In this document: positions 18,288-27,198 of the stretch, in pieces
How the letters are laid out: each line of letters opens with the position of its first letter
Numbering within the stretch: position 1 is the stretch's first letter
Assembly (NCBI RefSeq): GCF_017876095.1
Contig: NZ_JAGINM010000007.1
Location: 124,001-188,000, forward strand
Direction of reading: 5' to 3'
Source: Azospirillum agricola
Lineage (GTDB): Bacteria; Pseudomonadota; Alphaproteobacteria; Azospirillales; Azospirillaceae
DNA: 64,000 nucleotides
Notes under the pieces: generated by a model
Seen by the model: the letters and a program-made list of their open reading frames with translations, nothing else
Databases searched by the model: none
Told to the model about the DNA's origin: nothing
Program-made: the position numbers and the translations under genes

Positions 18288-19487
18288 TCAGGGGCTCCCG
18301 CCGCTCTCGGTTCCCAACACGGTGCCCAGCACGGTGACGGGGCGGCCGGCGGCGAGGCCCGGCAGGTTGCCGGTGACGACGCGGTCGCCGGGCGCCAGCC
18401 CCTCCACCTGCACCAGATCGCCGCGCGACCACAGGCCGGTCCGGGTGACGGGGCGCCGCTCGGTGCGGCCGTCGACGATCACCAGCGCGTAGTCGCCCTG
18501 CGCGTCGTGGCGGACGGCGACCGGCGGCAGGGCCAGCGCGTTCTCCGCCTCGGCGACCAGCGCCTCGCCGCTGGCGAACATGCCGCCGCGCAAGGCGCCG
18601 TCGGCGTTGTCGAGGCTGACATAGACCGGAATGGCCCGGGAGCCTGCCCGCGCCATCGGGTTGATGCGGGCGATGGTGCCGACGAAGTCGCGCTCGCCGA
18701 AGCCCTCCACCCGCAGCCGCACGGTCTGGCCGGTCCTCAGCCGGGCGACGTCGTCGGCCGGGACGGTCGCCTCGACCTCGACCCGGCTGAGGTCGACGAC
18801 GGTGAAGAGCGCGGCGTTGACCGCGAGATTCTCCCCCGGATTGACCGAGCGCGTCGCCACCATCCCGTCGATCGGGCTCAGCACCACCGCGTCGCGCAGC
18901 GCCTTGCGCGCCAGCTCGACCTGGGCCGTGAGCGCGCCGACCTGGGCCTGCTGGACCTGGAAGCTGCTCTGCGCCTGATCGAGGTTGGTGTCCGAGACGA
19001 TGTCCTTCCGGTGCAGGGCGATGTTCTTGGAGCGGGTCTTCTCCGCCAGCACGAGCTGCGCCCTGGCGCCCTCCAGGTTGCTGAGCTTCTCGTTGAGGCG
19101 GGCGGTGAGGTCGGCGGTGTCGAAGCGGGCGAGCACCTGCCCCTTGCGCACCGGCTGCCCCTCGCGGACCGTCACCTCGACCAGCCGGGCGGCAACCTCG
19201 GCCTTGACCGCCGACTGCTCCATCGGCGCCACCGAGCCGCTGAGCCGCACCGTGTCGGTCAGCCGGCGCGGCGCCATGCGCGTGACCTCCAGCCCGGCGA
19301 GTTCGACCGGGCGCTCGGCCGGCGGCTGGGCGGGCTGTGCGGTGGAGGCGGTTCCGCCGGCATCCCCGCCGCCGCGGGCGCGCCACAGGACGCCGGCGGC
19401 GGCCAGCGCCACGATCAGCAGGACCAGCCACAGCCAGCGGAAACGGCGCGGAGCGGCGGGGGTGTCGGTGACGGTGGGCGCGGTCAT
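18288..19487 (-). CDS. RND efflux periplasmic adaptor (membrane fusion protein)
   Basis: This 399-residue protein has an N-terminal anchor (RWLWLVLLIVALAAAGVLW). After it come a lipoyl/barrel-sandwich half (VRLSGSVAPMEQSAVKAEV...GQPVRKGQVLARFDTADL), an alpha-helical hairpin at about 120-190, the second lipoyl half (LSPIDGMVATRSVNPGE), and a beta-barrel plus membrane-proximal domain. This is the HlyD/AcrA order. ATG 19487 is preferred; the longer reading upstream is AT-rich leader. It bridges the downstream RND pump to an outer-membrane channel, and the two genes form one operon. Confidence 0.94.
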   Translation of the reverse strand: MTAPTVTDTPAAPRRFRWLWLVLLIVALAAAGVLWRARGGGDAGGTASTAQPAQPPAERPVELAGLEVTRMAPRRLTDTVRLSGSVAPMEQSAVKAEVAARLVEVTVREGQPVRKGQVLARFDTADLTARLNEKLSNLEGARAQLVLAEKTRSKNIALHRKDIVSDTNLDQAQSSFQVQQAQVGALTAQVELARKALRDAVVLSPIDGMVATRSVNPGENLAVNAALFTVVDLSRVEVEATVPADDVARLRTGQTVRLRVEGFGERDFVGTIARINPMARAGSRAIPVYVSLDNADGALRGGMFASGEALVAEAENALALPPVAVRHDAQGDYALVIVDGRTERRPVTRTGLWSRGDLVQVEGLAPGDRVVTGNLPGLAAGRPVTVLGTVLGTESGGSP

Positions 19488-19745
19488 GAAGGAGGGGTCC
19501 TGCTGTGGCGTCTTCAGTAAGAGCGGCAACGATGTTCCGTCAAGGTTCTCATCAATACAGACCTTCGAAATAAGAACCAATCTATGGAGATTTGCCGAAA
19601 ATCCATATTGCGCCGACGATCATCACAGATGATTGACCTGGATCAGAGGAAACGGCCGTGTTGTCGCTTGACAGGTGGCGGCTCTACACCGAAAAAGCGG
19701 CCTAACACTTTCGATCCCCCGCGCCAACAGCACGGAAAATCCCTC

Positions 19746-20786
19746 GTGGTCAAACGACATCTCGCGACGATCCCCGCCGCCGGTGCCTTGCTGTGCCTTG
19801 CTCTGGGGCTTGCCGGCTGCGCCTCCGAAGGGCCGCAGACGGTGGTTGCCCCGCCGGTCGAGACGGCCTTCGTGCCCGACCCCAAGGATCCGCTGGGCCG
19901 CTGGGCGCATCTGATCCGCGAGGCGTCCGAACGCTACGACATGCCGGAGAAGTGGATCCGCGCGGTCATGCAGCGCGAGAGCAACGGGCGGGCCACGGCG
20001 GCGAACGGCAAGCCGCTGACCAGCTCCGCCGGGGCGATCGGCCTCATGCAGGTGATGCCGGGAACCTACGAGCTGATGCGCTGGCAGTACGGGCTGGGTC
20101 CGAACCCGGCCGACCCGCGCGACAACATCCTGGCCGGCACCGCCTATCTGCGCGAGATGTACGACCTGTTCGGCGCGCCGGGATTCCTGGCCGCCTACAA
20201 CTGCGGTCCGGCCTGCTACGCCGGCCATCTCGCCGGCAAGCAGAAGCTGCCGCGCGAGACCCGGCAGTACATCGCGGCGCTGACCCCGGTGCTGCGCGGC
20301 TCCGCCCCGCGCGAGCCCTCGCAGTCGGCGGGCGCGTCCGCCATCGAGGTGGCGGTGGTTCCCAACGACGCGCCGAAGCCGACGCGGACGGCCGGAGAGG
20401 TCGTGGTCGCCCTGGCGCCGCCGCCGGCACCGGTGGAGAGCAGGCCGGAGGCGGCGCCCGTGGCCGTCGCGTCGGCCGCCGCTCCGGCCGCTGTCGTGGT
20501 CGAGCCCAAGCGGATGGATCCGAAGCCCGCCCCCGCTTCCACCCCCGCGCCGGTGGTGGTCGCCAGCGCCGAACCGGTTCCGGCTCCGCGTGGCGCGCCG
20601 CGCCTCGGTCAGGCGCCGGCCCGCTCGGTGGAGGCGCAGGTCGCCGAGGCGCTGCTGACCCCCCAGGCTGTGGGCAGCAACCAGCGGGTGGTCATCCGCT
20701 TCGTGTCTCAGCGTCCCAACGGCTGCGGCAGTCTGAAGGGCAAGGACAAGATGTGCGTGACGGTGGCCAGCCGGGAAGGGATGTGA
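19746..20786 (+). CDS. SLT-domain lytic transglycosylase lipoprotein
   Basis: This 346-residue enzyme is predicted to cleave peptidoglycan glycan strands from the outer membrane. GTG 19746 gives a clean lipoprotein signal with lipobox LAGC (Cys25). The SLT domain has catalytic Glu78 in MQRESNGRA, then SSAGAIGLMQVMPGT, and AYNCGPACYAGH where most relatives have AYNAGPG. The two cysteines could form a disulfide. Residues 185-290 are Ala/Pro/Val-rich linker, and about 40 C-terminal residues include a CGS...KMCVTV pair. The gene is divergent from the efflux operon. Confidence 0.9.
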   Translation: MVKRHLATIPAAGALLCLALGLAGCASEGPQTVVAPPVETAFVPDPKDPLGRWAHLIREASERYDMPEKWIRAVMQRESNGRATAANGKPLTSSAGAIGLMQVMPGTYELMRWQYGLGPNPADPRDNILAGTAYLREMYDLFGAPGFLAAYNCGPACYAGHLAGKQKLPRETRQYIAALTPVLRGSAPREPSQSAGASAIEVAVVPNDAPKPTRTAGEVVVALAPPPAPVESRPEAAPVAVASAAAPAAVVVEPKRMDPKPAPASTPAPVVVASAEPVPAPRGAPRLGQAPARSVEAQVAEALLTPQAVGSNQRVVIRFVSQRPNGCGSLKGKDKMCVTVASREGM

Positions 20787-20795
20787 CGGCCTGAC

Positions 20796-20841
20796 ACCGG
20801 CCCCCACACCGGCCCTCAAACCGGCCCTCAAACCGGCCGCC
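20796..20841. repeat. Short tandem repeat between convergent genes
   Basis: A 12-base unit ACCGGCCCTCAA occurs twice in tandem (20808-20819 and 20820-20831). Partial copies lie on both sides. It fills the gap between the transglycosylase stop and the convergent EAL gene. Function is unknown; slippage is the simplest origin. Confidence 0.5.
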
Positions 20842-20861
20842 GCCACGCGCGGGAGCCCCGG

Positions 20862-22712
20862 TCACGCCGGTTCGCGAGCCACCGGCGAGTAACCGCCCGC
20901 GGCCAGCCAGCCCTCGAAGGCCGGTGCCGTGAGCGGGCGCGCCATCAGATAGCCCTGGCCGATGTCGCAGCCGTGGTCGCGCAGCCAGTCGTAGACCGCG
21001 ACGGTTTCGATTCCCTCCGCAACGACCTGATAGCCCAGGTCGTGGGCGAGGTCGATCGTCGAGCGGACCATGATCTGGTCGCTGCGCTCGCTCGCGAGCG
21101 AGCGGATGAAGCGCTGGTCGATCTTGACCACCGTCGCGGGAATGTCCTTCAGGTAGGACAGGGCGCTCTGCCCGGTGCCGAAATCGTCGATCTCCACCTC
21201 GATGCCGAGATGGCGGAGCTGGTCGAGCTGCCGTCCGGCTTCGGCCCGGTCCATCATCAGCGCGCTTTCCGTCACCTCGAAATCGATCCAGCCCGCCTCG
21301 ACGCCGTGGCGGTCGAGCATGGCCGCCACACGGGAGGCGAAGGTGGCGGAGGCAAGGTCGAGCATGGAAATGTTGATCGAGATGGGCAGCCGCAGCCCGC
21401 GCCCATGCCATAGCGCCACCTGCGACAGCACGGCCGTTGTCACCCATTCGGTGAGCGGCCGCACCAGCGCGGTCCGCTCGGCCAGGGGAACGAACTCTCC
21501 GGGAGAGATGGGGCCGAGCACCGGGTGGGTCCAGCGCAGCAGCGCTTCCGCCCCGACGCAGGCGTTCGTCCGCAGATCGATCTTGGGCTGGTAGAGAACG
21601 CTCAGCTGGTCCCGCGCGGTGAAGGCATCGGTCAGCCCCCTGAGAACCTGGAACGCCCGCTGGGAGGCCCGATCCTGCACCGCATCGTAGCGGCACCAGG
21701 GCTTCTGCTCCTGCAACGACTGGTGCGCCGCGCTGGTGGCGGCCCGCAGCAGTTCCACGCTTCCAGCGCCATCGCCATCGCCGGGGCATCGGGTGCAGCC
21801 GATGCCGCCCGACGCCGCGAAGGGCACATTCTGGAACAGGAAGGGCTGCCGCAGCGTGGCGGCCAGGCGGCCAAGCGTGCCCTCCAGATCGGCACCCTCC
21901 CCATCGGGAAGCACGCAGGCGAAGCGGGCGGCCGACAGGTGGTAGAGCTTGGCGCGCGCCGGCAGGTTTTCGCCGATCCGCCGGGCCGCGTCGACCTCGA
22001 AGGCGTCGGCAGACACTTGCCCCAGCACGCGGGTGAGTTCGGCGTACTGGTGGGATGCGGCGGCATCGACGACGACGATCGCCGCCCGTGGCACGGGCTG
22101 TCCGGAATCTTCCAGCCGCGCCGCATCCGCGAGGAACGCGTCGATGTCCTTCAGGAAGCGGAAGCGGTTCGACAGCGCCGTGAGGGGATGCAGGTAGCCG
22201 ACGGCCCGGCGCGCCTCGATGTGGGCCATCACCATGGCCGAGAGGTCGCGGAGCGATTCCTCCTCCACCGGGGAGAGCGAGGGGCGGGCCTTGCGGTCGA
22301 TCACGCACAGGGTGCCGAGCGCCAGCCCATCGGCCGTCCGCAGCGGCGCGCCGGCGTAGAAGCGGATGTTCGGGTCGCCGGTGACCAGGGGATTCGCCGC
22401 GAACCGCGCATCGAGGCTGGCGTCGTTGACGACGAAGAGCCCGTCGGAGGAGAGGGCGTGGGCGCAGAAGGCGAACTCGCGGGGCGTCTCCCGCGCGTCC
22501 AGTCCGATCCGCGACTTGAACCATTGCCGGTTCTCATCGATCAGCGAGATCAGGGCGATCGGGGCGTCCAGCACCTTGGCCGCCAGCCGGGTGATCTGGT
22601 CGAAGGCCGCCTCGGGCGGAGTGTCGAGCAGTTCGAAACGCCGCAGGGCGGCCAGACGATCCCGCTCGTTGATCGGAACCGCGGCCGGTTGCATCGGTGG
22701 AGGAGACGTCAC
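20862..22712 (-). CDS. GAF - degenerate GGDEF - EAL cyclic-di-GMP phosphodiesterase
   Basis: This 616-residue protein has a GAF domain at about 15-165 (FAFCAHALSSDGLFVV, RFYAGAPL, GTLCVIDRKARP). Next is a GGDEF-like domain that has lost the GG[DE]EF loop, then a complete EAL domain. The EAL domain has the metal/substrate motifs AEALLRW, DDFGTG, KIDQRFI and VAEGIET, so phosphodiesterase activity is expected. The start GTG overlaps the stop of the upstream diguanylate cyclase gene as GTGA (22709-22712). The two enzymes are therefore made together and carry related GAF domains. The protein is cytoplasmic with no membrane segment. Confidence 0.92.
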   Translation of the reverse strand: MTSPPPMQPAAVPINERDRLAALRRFELLDTPPEAAFDQITRLAAKVLDAPIALISLIDENRQWFKSRIGLDARETPREFAFCAHALSSDGLFVVNDASLDARFAANPLVTGDPNIRFYAGAPLRTADGLALGTLCVIDRKARPSLSPVEEESLRDLSAMVMAHIEARRAVGYLHPLTALSNRFRFLKDIDAFLADAARLEDSGQPVPRAAIVVVDAAASHQYAELTRVLGQVSADAFEVDAARRIGENLPARAKLYHLSAARFACVLPDGEGADLEGTLGRLAATLRQPFLFQNVPFAASGGIGCTRCPGDGDGAGSVELLRAATSAAHQSLQEQKPWCRYDAVQDRASQRAFQVLRGLTDAFTARDQLSVLYQPKIDLRTNACVGAEALLRWTHPVLGPISPGEFVPLAERTALVRPLTEWVTTAVLSQVALWHGRGLRLPISINISMLDLASATFASRVAAMLDRHGVEAGWIDFEVTESALMMDRAEAGRQLDQLRHLGIEVEIDDFGTGQSALSYLKDIPATVVKIDQRFIRSLASERSDQIMVRSTIDLAHDLGYQVVAEGIETVAVYDWLRDHGCDIGQGYLMARPLTAPAFEGWLAAGGYSPVAREPA

Positions 22713-25228
22713 GGCGTCTGTGTTTCCTGTGTTCGTTCTGCGATCGCGTCGCCCGACGTCAGCCCGCAGGCGATGCCTTCGGGCGGGTTGGTCTCCCACA
22801 CCCTCGCCCGGTCGGCGAGGTTCCTTGCCGCCAGATCGGCGAGTTGCCGCAGCCTCGCCAACCGGGACTCCGCGAACGCCGGCCTCGCCTTATAGTCGAT
22901 GACGCACAGCGCGCCGAGCCGTTTCTTCGTCTCGGGGCAGATCAGCGGGACGCCGGCATAGAAGCGGACGCCCGGCGGTTCGGTGACGAGCGGATTGCCG
23001 GCGAAGCGGAAATCGGCGGTCGCGTTGGGAACGACCAGGGATTCCACCGCGCCTGCCAGAAGATGGGCGCAGAAGGAGGCGGCGCGTGGCATGCCGCCGC
23101 TCTCCATGCCCGTGCGCCCGGCGAAGGTCAGCCTGTCCCGCCCGGCCAGGGTCACGAGGGCGATGGGGGTTTCGAACGCGTTGGCGGCGAGGCGCGAAAT
23201 CCGGTCGAGCTCCGGATCGTCCGGCCCGGTCAGCCCGGCGGCCAGATAGCGCTCGAAAGCGTCGAGACGGGAGTCCTCATCCTCCGGGAGAAGCGGCGGA
23301 ACGGGCGATGGCGGCACGTCCGTGGACAGCGTGACCCGGTTGCGGCCTGCGTGCTTGGCGGCGTAGAGCGCGCTGTCGGCCGAGGCGACGAGCGTCGCGG
23401 GTTCCAGCCTGTCGCCGTCCGGCGGCACGGTGGCGGCCACCCCGATGCTGACGGTCACGACCCCGGCCGGCCGGTTGCCGGCATGCTCCAGCGCGAGCCC
23501 CTGGATGGCGGAGCGAAGCTGCTCGGCCAGTTCGACGGCGCCGGCCTCGTCGGTGTCGGGGAGGATGACGGCCATTTCCTCGCCCCCGTAACGGGCGGCG
23601 AGATCGCCGGGCCGCCGGGCCAGCCCGGCCACGGTGGCGGCGACCCGGCGCAGGCAGGTGTCCCCCGCCGGATGGCCGTAGGCGTCGTTGAAGAGCTTGA
23701 AGCGGTCGATGTCGATCAGGAGCAGCGCCAGCGGCGCGCCGGTCCGGTGCGCCCGCGTCCACGCGCGGTCCAGCGCCTCGTCGAACGAGCGCCGGTTGGC
23801 AAGGCCGGTCAGGCCGTCGGTGCGCGCGGCGACGGCGAGCTGCTCCTCCAGCCGCTTGCGCTCGGAAATGTCGCGCGCGACCACGACCACGGACTCGGGA
23901 TGCCCCGTGCTCTCGCTTGCGACCGTTCGCGCCGTCGCTTCGATCCAGTCGGGCTGGCCGTCGGGCTGGCCGTCGGGGTGGGCGATGCGGTAGGCCACGG
24001 TGACCGACCGCGTGCCGCCGCGCAGCGAGGCCATGGCATCGCCCAGGGCCGGGAGGTCGTCCGGCAGGACGCCCTCGGCGATGGAGCGGCCGACCATGTC
24101 CTCCGGTCGCCGTCCCAGGACCTGCTCCGACGCCGGGGAGGCGTAGCGGCACAGGCCATCGAGGTCGATCCGCACCACCGCGTCGCTCGAATTCTCCGCC
24201 AGCAGCCGGAAGGTCGCCTCGCTCTCCCGCGCGGTCTGTTCGGCCGCGCGGCGGCGCGCCAGCTCGCCCAGCAGCACCAGCGTCGTCGCCACCGTCGCTC
24301 CCGCCAGCGCCAGGGTCGCCAAGCCGACGATCACGGCCTTGCGCCACCAGGCGGCGTAGATCTCCCGGACGCTGAGGGCCACGTTGATGACGGCGGGCAC
24401 GCCTTCCAGCCGCCGGTGCGAGTACAGACGCTCCTCCCCGTCGATCGCGGCGACCGCTGTGAACTGGCCGCTCGGGGACGCCATCATCTTCGGAATCGCC
24501 GGCCCCTTGCTGAGGTCGCGCCCGATCTGTTCCTCGCTGAAGGGGCTTCGCATGAGCAGGCAGCCATCGTCGCGCAGCAGCGTGATCGAACTGCGGGCGT
24601 CAAGCTGGATGCGTTCGAACAGCTCCCTCAGGGCCTCCACGCGGATCACCCCGAGCACGACGCCGGCGAAGCCGCCGTCGGCGCGCGACCAGCGCCGGCT
24701 GAAGCCGATGCTCAGCGCGTCCCCGGCCAGCCGGCTGCGATAAGGTCGGCTGACATAGAGGCCGCTGACGGGGGTGTCCCGAAGCGCGGTGAAGTAATCC
24801 CGGTCGCCCAGGTTGGGGAGCGGCTTTCCCCTATCCCCACGCGAGTCGAAAAGAACGTCGCCATTCCCGTCGAGCAGCAGGACGGCATCGAGGTAATGGG
24901 CGGACGCGATGAGGGGCTCCAGCAGCTCCGGCCGGAAGCGCGGGCTTTGCACCGTGCCTTCGGCCCGGTCCAGCATGTCGAGCGTGGTCTGGAGCGTGAG
25001 GTCGATCAGCCGGATGTCGGAGGACAGATCATGCTCGATCGCCTGCACGAGATTCCGGCCGGCCTCGCTCGCCCGCTCCCAGGCGTCCAGCCGGGAATCG
25101 TAGAGCGTCATGGCCATGAGGGCGGCGACACCGGCGGCGAGAAGCAGGCTGGGGAGGGCGGCCATCCGTGCCGGGGGCTGTCGCCGTCGCAGGCGGCGGA
25201 AAGGGGCCGTCGAAATCCATCTGATCAT
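22709..25228 (-). CDS. Membrane diguanylate cyclase: dCache - PAS - GGDEF - C-terminal GAF
   Basis: This 839-residue sensor has a membrane helix at about 22-42, then a dCache-type periplasmic sensor to about 300 (LLDGNGDVLFDS, DYFTALRDTPVSG). A second helix follows (AVIVGLATLALAGATVATTLVLL). Then come PAS (ENSSDAVVRIDLDGLCRYASP), a GGDEF domain with the active loop YGGEEM and DIDRFKLFNDAYGH, and a C-terminal GAF (RFYAGVPLI, LGALCVIDYKARP). It should make cyclic-di-GMP in response to a periplasmic ligand. The I-site RxxD is not obvious. ATG 25228 is preferred over a longer frame. It is coupled to the downstream EAL gene. Confidence 0.92.
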   Translation of the reverse strand: MIRWISTAPFRRLRRRQPPARMAALPSLLLAAGVAALMAMTLYDSRLDAWERASEAGRNLVQAIEHDLSSDIRLIDLTLQTTLDMLDRAEGTVQSPRFRPELLEPLIASAHYLDAVLLLDGNGDVLFDSRGDRGKPLPNLGDRDYFTALRDTPVSGLYVSRPYRSRLAGDALSIGFSRRWSRADGGFAGVVLGVIRVEALRELFERIQLDARSSITLLRDDGCLLMRSPFSEEQIGRDLSKGPAIPKMMASPSGQFTAVAAIDGEERLYSHRRLEGVPAVINVALSVREIYAAWWRKAVIVGLATLALAGATVATTLVLLGELARRRAAEQTARESEATFRLLAENSSDAVVRIDLDGLCRYASPASEQVLGRRPEDMVGRSIAEGVLPDDLPALGDAMASLRGGTRSVTVAYRIAHPDGQPDGQPDWIEATARTVASESTGHPESVVVVARDISERKRLEEQLAVAARTDGLTGLANRRSFDEALDRAWTRAHRTGAPLALLLIDIDRFKLFNDAYGHPAGDTCLRRVAATVAGLARRPGDLAARYGGEEMAVILPDTDEAGAVELAEQLRSAIQGLALEHAGNRPAGVVTVSIGVAATVPPDGDRLEPATLVASADSALYAAKHAGRNRVTLSTDVPPSPVPPLLPEDEDSRLDAFERYLAAGLTGPDDPELDRISRLAANAFETPIALVTLAGRDRLTFAGRTGMESGGMPRAASFCAHLLAGAVESLVVPNATADFRFAGNPLVTEPPGVRFYAGVPLICPETKKRLGALCVIDYKARPAFAESRLARLRQLADLAARNLADRARVWETNPPEGIACGLTSGDAIAERTQETQTP

Positions 25229-25706
25229 GCCGGCTCTCTGTTCACCCTCTTGAGGACGCGACGCCGCCCCTCTCTTCCCAAACCACGAACCGGGGGGGAC
25301 GGGCAATTCAGGGAAACACCCGATCACGGGAGCGTTGCAGGCCCCGCGGCGGCGCCTGCCAAACGGACGGTGGCCCGCAAGGCGATGACGAAGGGCTAGG
25401 ATCGTTGCCGATCATCGCCCATCGCAATGTCGAGCTTCTGTCCAGTCGGCACGCGAACGGCGAGCGGAATTTCGGATTCCGGGCCGTGAACTTCGGCCCG
25501 CTGGACAAGCCGAATTTCTGGAAAGGGGTTCCGGAGCAACCGTTGAGCGCTGTGGAGTTCCGGCGCCGTTCCCACCAGCCCGGCTTCGCGGCCGACATCC
25601 TTTCCCGATCCTACGAGCGCGCCCGGTCCCTCGCCATGGTCGATCTTTCGGTGCGGGCTTTCGTGGAGGCCAGGAGCCGGGCAGCAGGCTGGATCATGTT
25701 CTGAAA
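25229..25706. other. Region without a firmly supported gene
   Basis: It contains the promoter side of the diguanylate cyclase gene. A plus-strand frame at 25405-25704 (TTG start, 99 residues, mixed composition) has no motif and no clear ribosome-binding site. It may be part of a decayed locus together with the kinase remnant that follows. Confidence 0.4.
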
Positions 25707-25906
25707 TGGAGGGGCTCGGAGTGGACGTTGCGGAGCATGCTCGCGCTCTCCGTCCTGATCCCCGTGGCCCTGCTCGTCTGGGCGACAGCGAGGAGATCCG
25801 CGACGCCGCCGATTTCCGCCTTCTGTCAAAGCCCCACCGCATCGAGGAGCTGGCGGGGGCCTTGAGGGAGGTACTGGACAAGAGGCCGGTGTCTTCCGCG
25901 TCATAG
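25707..25906 (+). pseudogene. Remnant of a hybrid histidine kinase (N-terminal TM joined to receiver C-terminus)
   Basis: One frame reads WTLRS followed by a membrane segment (MLALSVLIPVALLVWA, ATG at 25737), as at the start of many sensor kinases. In another frame the same stretch ends with DFRLLSKPHRIEELAGAL and REVLDKR, then a stop at 25906. That is the alpha5 end of a receiver domain, with the conserved Lys-Pro. The middle of such a gene (sensor, HisKA, HATPase, most of the receiver) is absent. A large internal deletion with a frame change explains this best. The kinase identity is inference from two short pieces. Confidence 0.5.
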
Positions 25907-25933
25907 CCGTGCGGCGGCTCCCTGCGGCGGCGG

Positions 25934-26173
25934 TCAGCCTTTCAGGATCACGGCGATCATGATGGCGGCGAAGCTGATGATGGCCACGGACCCGACGATC
26001 ACGCTCGCCAGCATCTGCGCCGAGATGTAGGAGCCGGCGACGGTTCCGGCGATTCGCGCCACCCCTTCGCGCCCGCTGTTCGGCGCGTTGGCTCCAGGGT
26101 GCCCGCAGGAGGGGCAGGACGGGGCCTGGGCGGAGATCATGTGGCCGCAAGCGGCGCAGGGGATCAAGGCCAT
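25934..26173 (-). CDS. Small zinc-ribbon membrane protein
   Basis: This 79-residue protein begins MALIPCAACGH. Two CxxC knuckles (Cys6/9 and Cys20/23) form a zinc ribbon. A Gly/Ala-rich linker and one membrane segment near 57-77 (ASVIVGSVAIISFAAIMIAVIL) follow. ATG 26173 matches the usual layout of zinc-ribbon-plus-TM proteins; the longer reading adds an unrelated leader. Function is unknown. It is on the same strand as the upstream receiver gene, but a 7-bp hairpin at 26195-26216 lies between them. Confidence 0.75.
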   Translation of the reverse strand: MALIPCAACGHMISAQAPSCPSCGHPGANAPNSGREGVARIAGTVAGSYISAQMLASVIVGSVAIISFAAIMIAVILKG

Positions 26174-26194
26174 GTGCTTCCTTCCCGTGTTTCC

Positions 26195-26216
26195 TGGCCC
26201 CGGTATCCTGGGGCCA
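26195..26216. terminator. Hairpin downstream of the receiver gene
   Basis: TGGCCCC (26195-26201) pairs with GGGGCCA (26210-26216) around an 8-base loop. It is 136 bases after the receiver stop on the minus strand. No T-run is present, so it is only a weak terminator candidate. Confidence 0.3.
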
Positions 26217-26351
26217 TGCCTTTGGAGGGGGCGGTTGCCCTTTCCCTGGGACATGGGGCGTGGAACGGAAAATTGCAGCCCATCCGTTTGGCGCAGCCTG
26301 ACGGTGCCGGCTTTCGCCAGCCGGGCGCGGCGGTCGGCGCTCGGCGGTCCG

Positions 26352-26825
26352 CTACAGCGCAGCCTCGCCCCGGTCGGGCTTGAGCCAGATGTTGCCCGGA
26401 TCGACGTCGCAGGGCTCGTCCGTCAGCGTTTCCTTGGCATAGCTCAGCATCCGCCGCAGGTCCATTTCCGTGAAGGGCTTCTTCAGGATATGGAGTGGGC
26501 CGGTGCGGATCGCCTGGTTCAGAGGCTCGCCCTGGAGGTTGGCCGACACGAAGATCGAGAGGATATCCCAGCGCTTGCGCAGGATGGACGCCAGCGCGAT
26601 GCCGTCCGGGCCCGCGCCGAGCAGGATGTCCAGCAACGCGAAGTCCGGCCGGGCGCCGGCCTCGACCAGCGCGATGGCCTCGTCGGCGCTGCCGGCCAGC
26701 ACGGTCTCGTGTCCCCAGGATTCCAGGAGTTCGGAAGTGGTCATCCTGAGGATGGCCTCGTTCTCCACGATCAGGATCGTGAGTTTCGCTTTGCGCAACG
26801 GCACCGTGGACCTCGCGGTTTGCAT
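26352..26825 (-). CDS. Stand-alone response-regulator receiver protein
   Basis: This 157-residue protein consists of one CheY-like receiver at about 14-135. The phosphoacceptor is Asp66 in LLDILLG, the switch residue is Ser94 in FVSANLQG, and the conserved lysine is Lys116 in KKPF. An acidic cluster lies in VENEA. No output domain follows, only about 25 residues. ATG 26825 is chosen because the frame upstream lacks homology. No kinase is adjacent, unless the remnant at 25.7 kb once served it. It likely relays phosphate or acts through protein contacts. Confidence 0.9.
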   Translation of the reverse strand: MQTARSTVPLRKAKLTILIVENEAILRMTTSELLESWGHETVLAGSADEAIALVEAGARPDFALLDILLGAGPDGIALASILRKRWDILSIFVSANLQGEPLNQAIRTGPLHILKKPFTEMDLRRMLSYAKETLTDEPCDVDPGNIWLKPDRGEAAL

Positions 26826-27198
26826 GGGGCCGAGCTGGCAGCCCGTTTTCCACGCATAGGAGGTGGGAGCCGCCGAAATAGCAAGCGATAAGGGTGCGAA
26901 GACCACGGAAAAAATGTGGGATTTCTCTAAAATTCTTGTCATGATGCAGGATCGTGCCCAACAACGCCGATCCGTCGTGACCGGAAGCTTGCGGTCGGAT
27001 TGTGCCCATGGGTGGGCCATGTCCTTATGAACGGGAATTGCTTGCGGCGTATCGGGTGCCGCGCCTTTGGAAGACTGGGTGTGGCGCCTGCGCCTTCATT
27101 GGAAAAAAGCCGTTCAAGCCGAGCCACCCTGGCGTGGCAACCGCTTGCCACCATCGGTTTGAACAGCAATATAGCTCTCCACAACGCAGGAAGACCCC
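26826..27198. other. Divergent promoter region
   Basis: These 373 bases lie between the receiver gene (minus) and the hydrolase gene (plus). Overlapping frames here have no motif. Nothing beyond the presumed promoters was recognised. Confidence 0.5.

Noticed and set aside
14926..19520. Very long open frames on both strands across the RND pump and adaptor genes (about 1500 residues each)
   Set aside because: They are shadows of GC-rich coding DNA: Arg/Gly/Ala/His-rich, no motifs, and they run through the well-supported RND pump and adaptor genes.
22697..25399. Long plus-strand frame opposite the diguanylate cyclase
   Set aside because: Gln/Arg/His-rich shadow without motifs; the opposite strand has dCache, PAS, GGDEF and GAF.
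25405..25704. Plus-strand 99-residue frame before the kinase remnant
   Set aside because: TTG start, no motif, no clear ribosome-binding site; kept only as part of an unassigned region.
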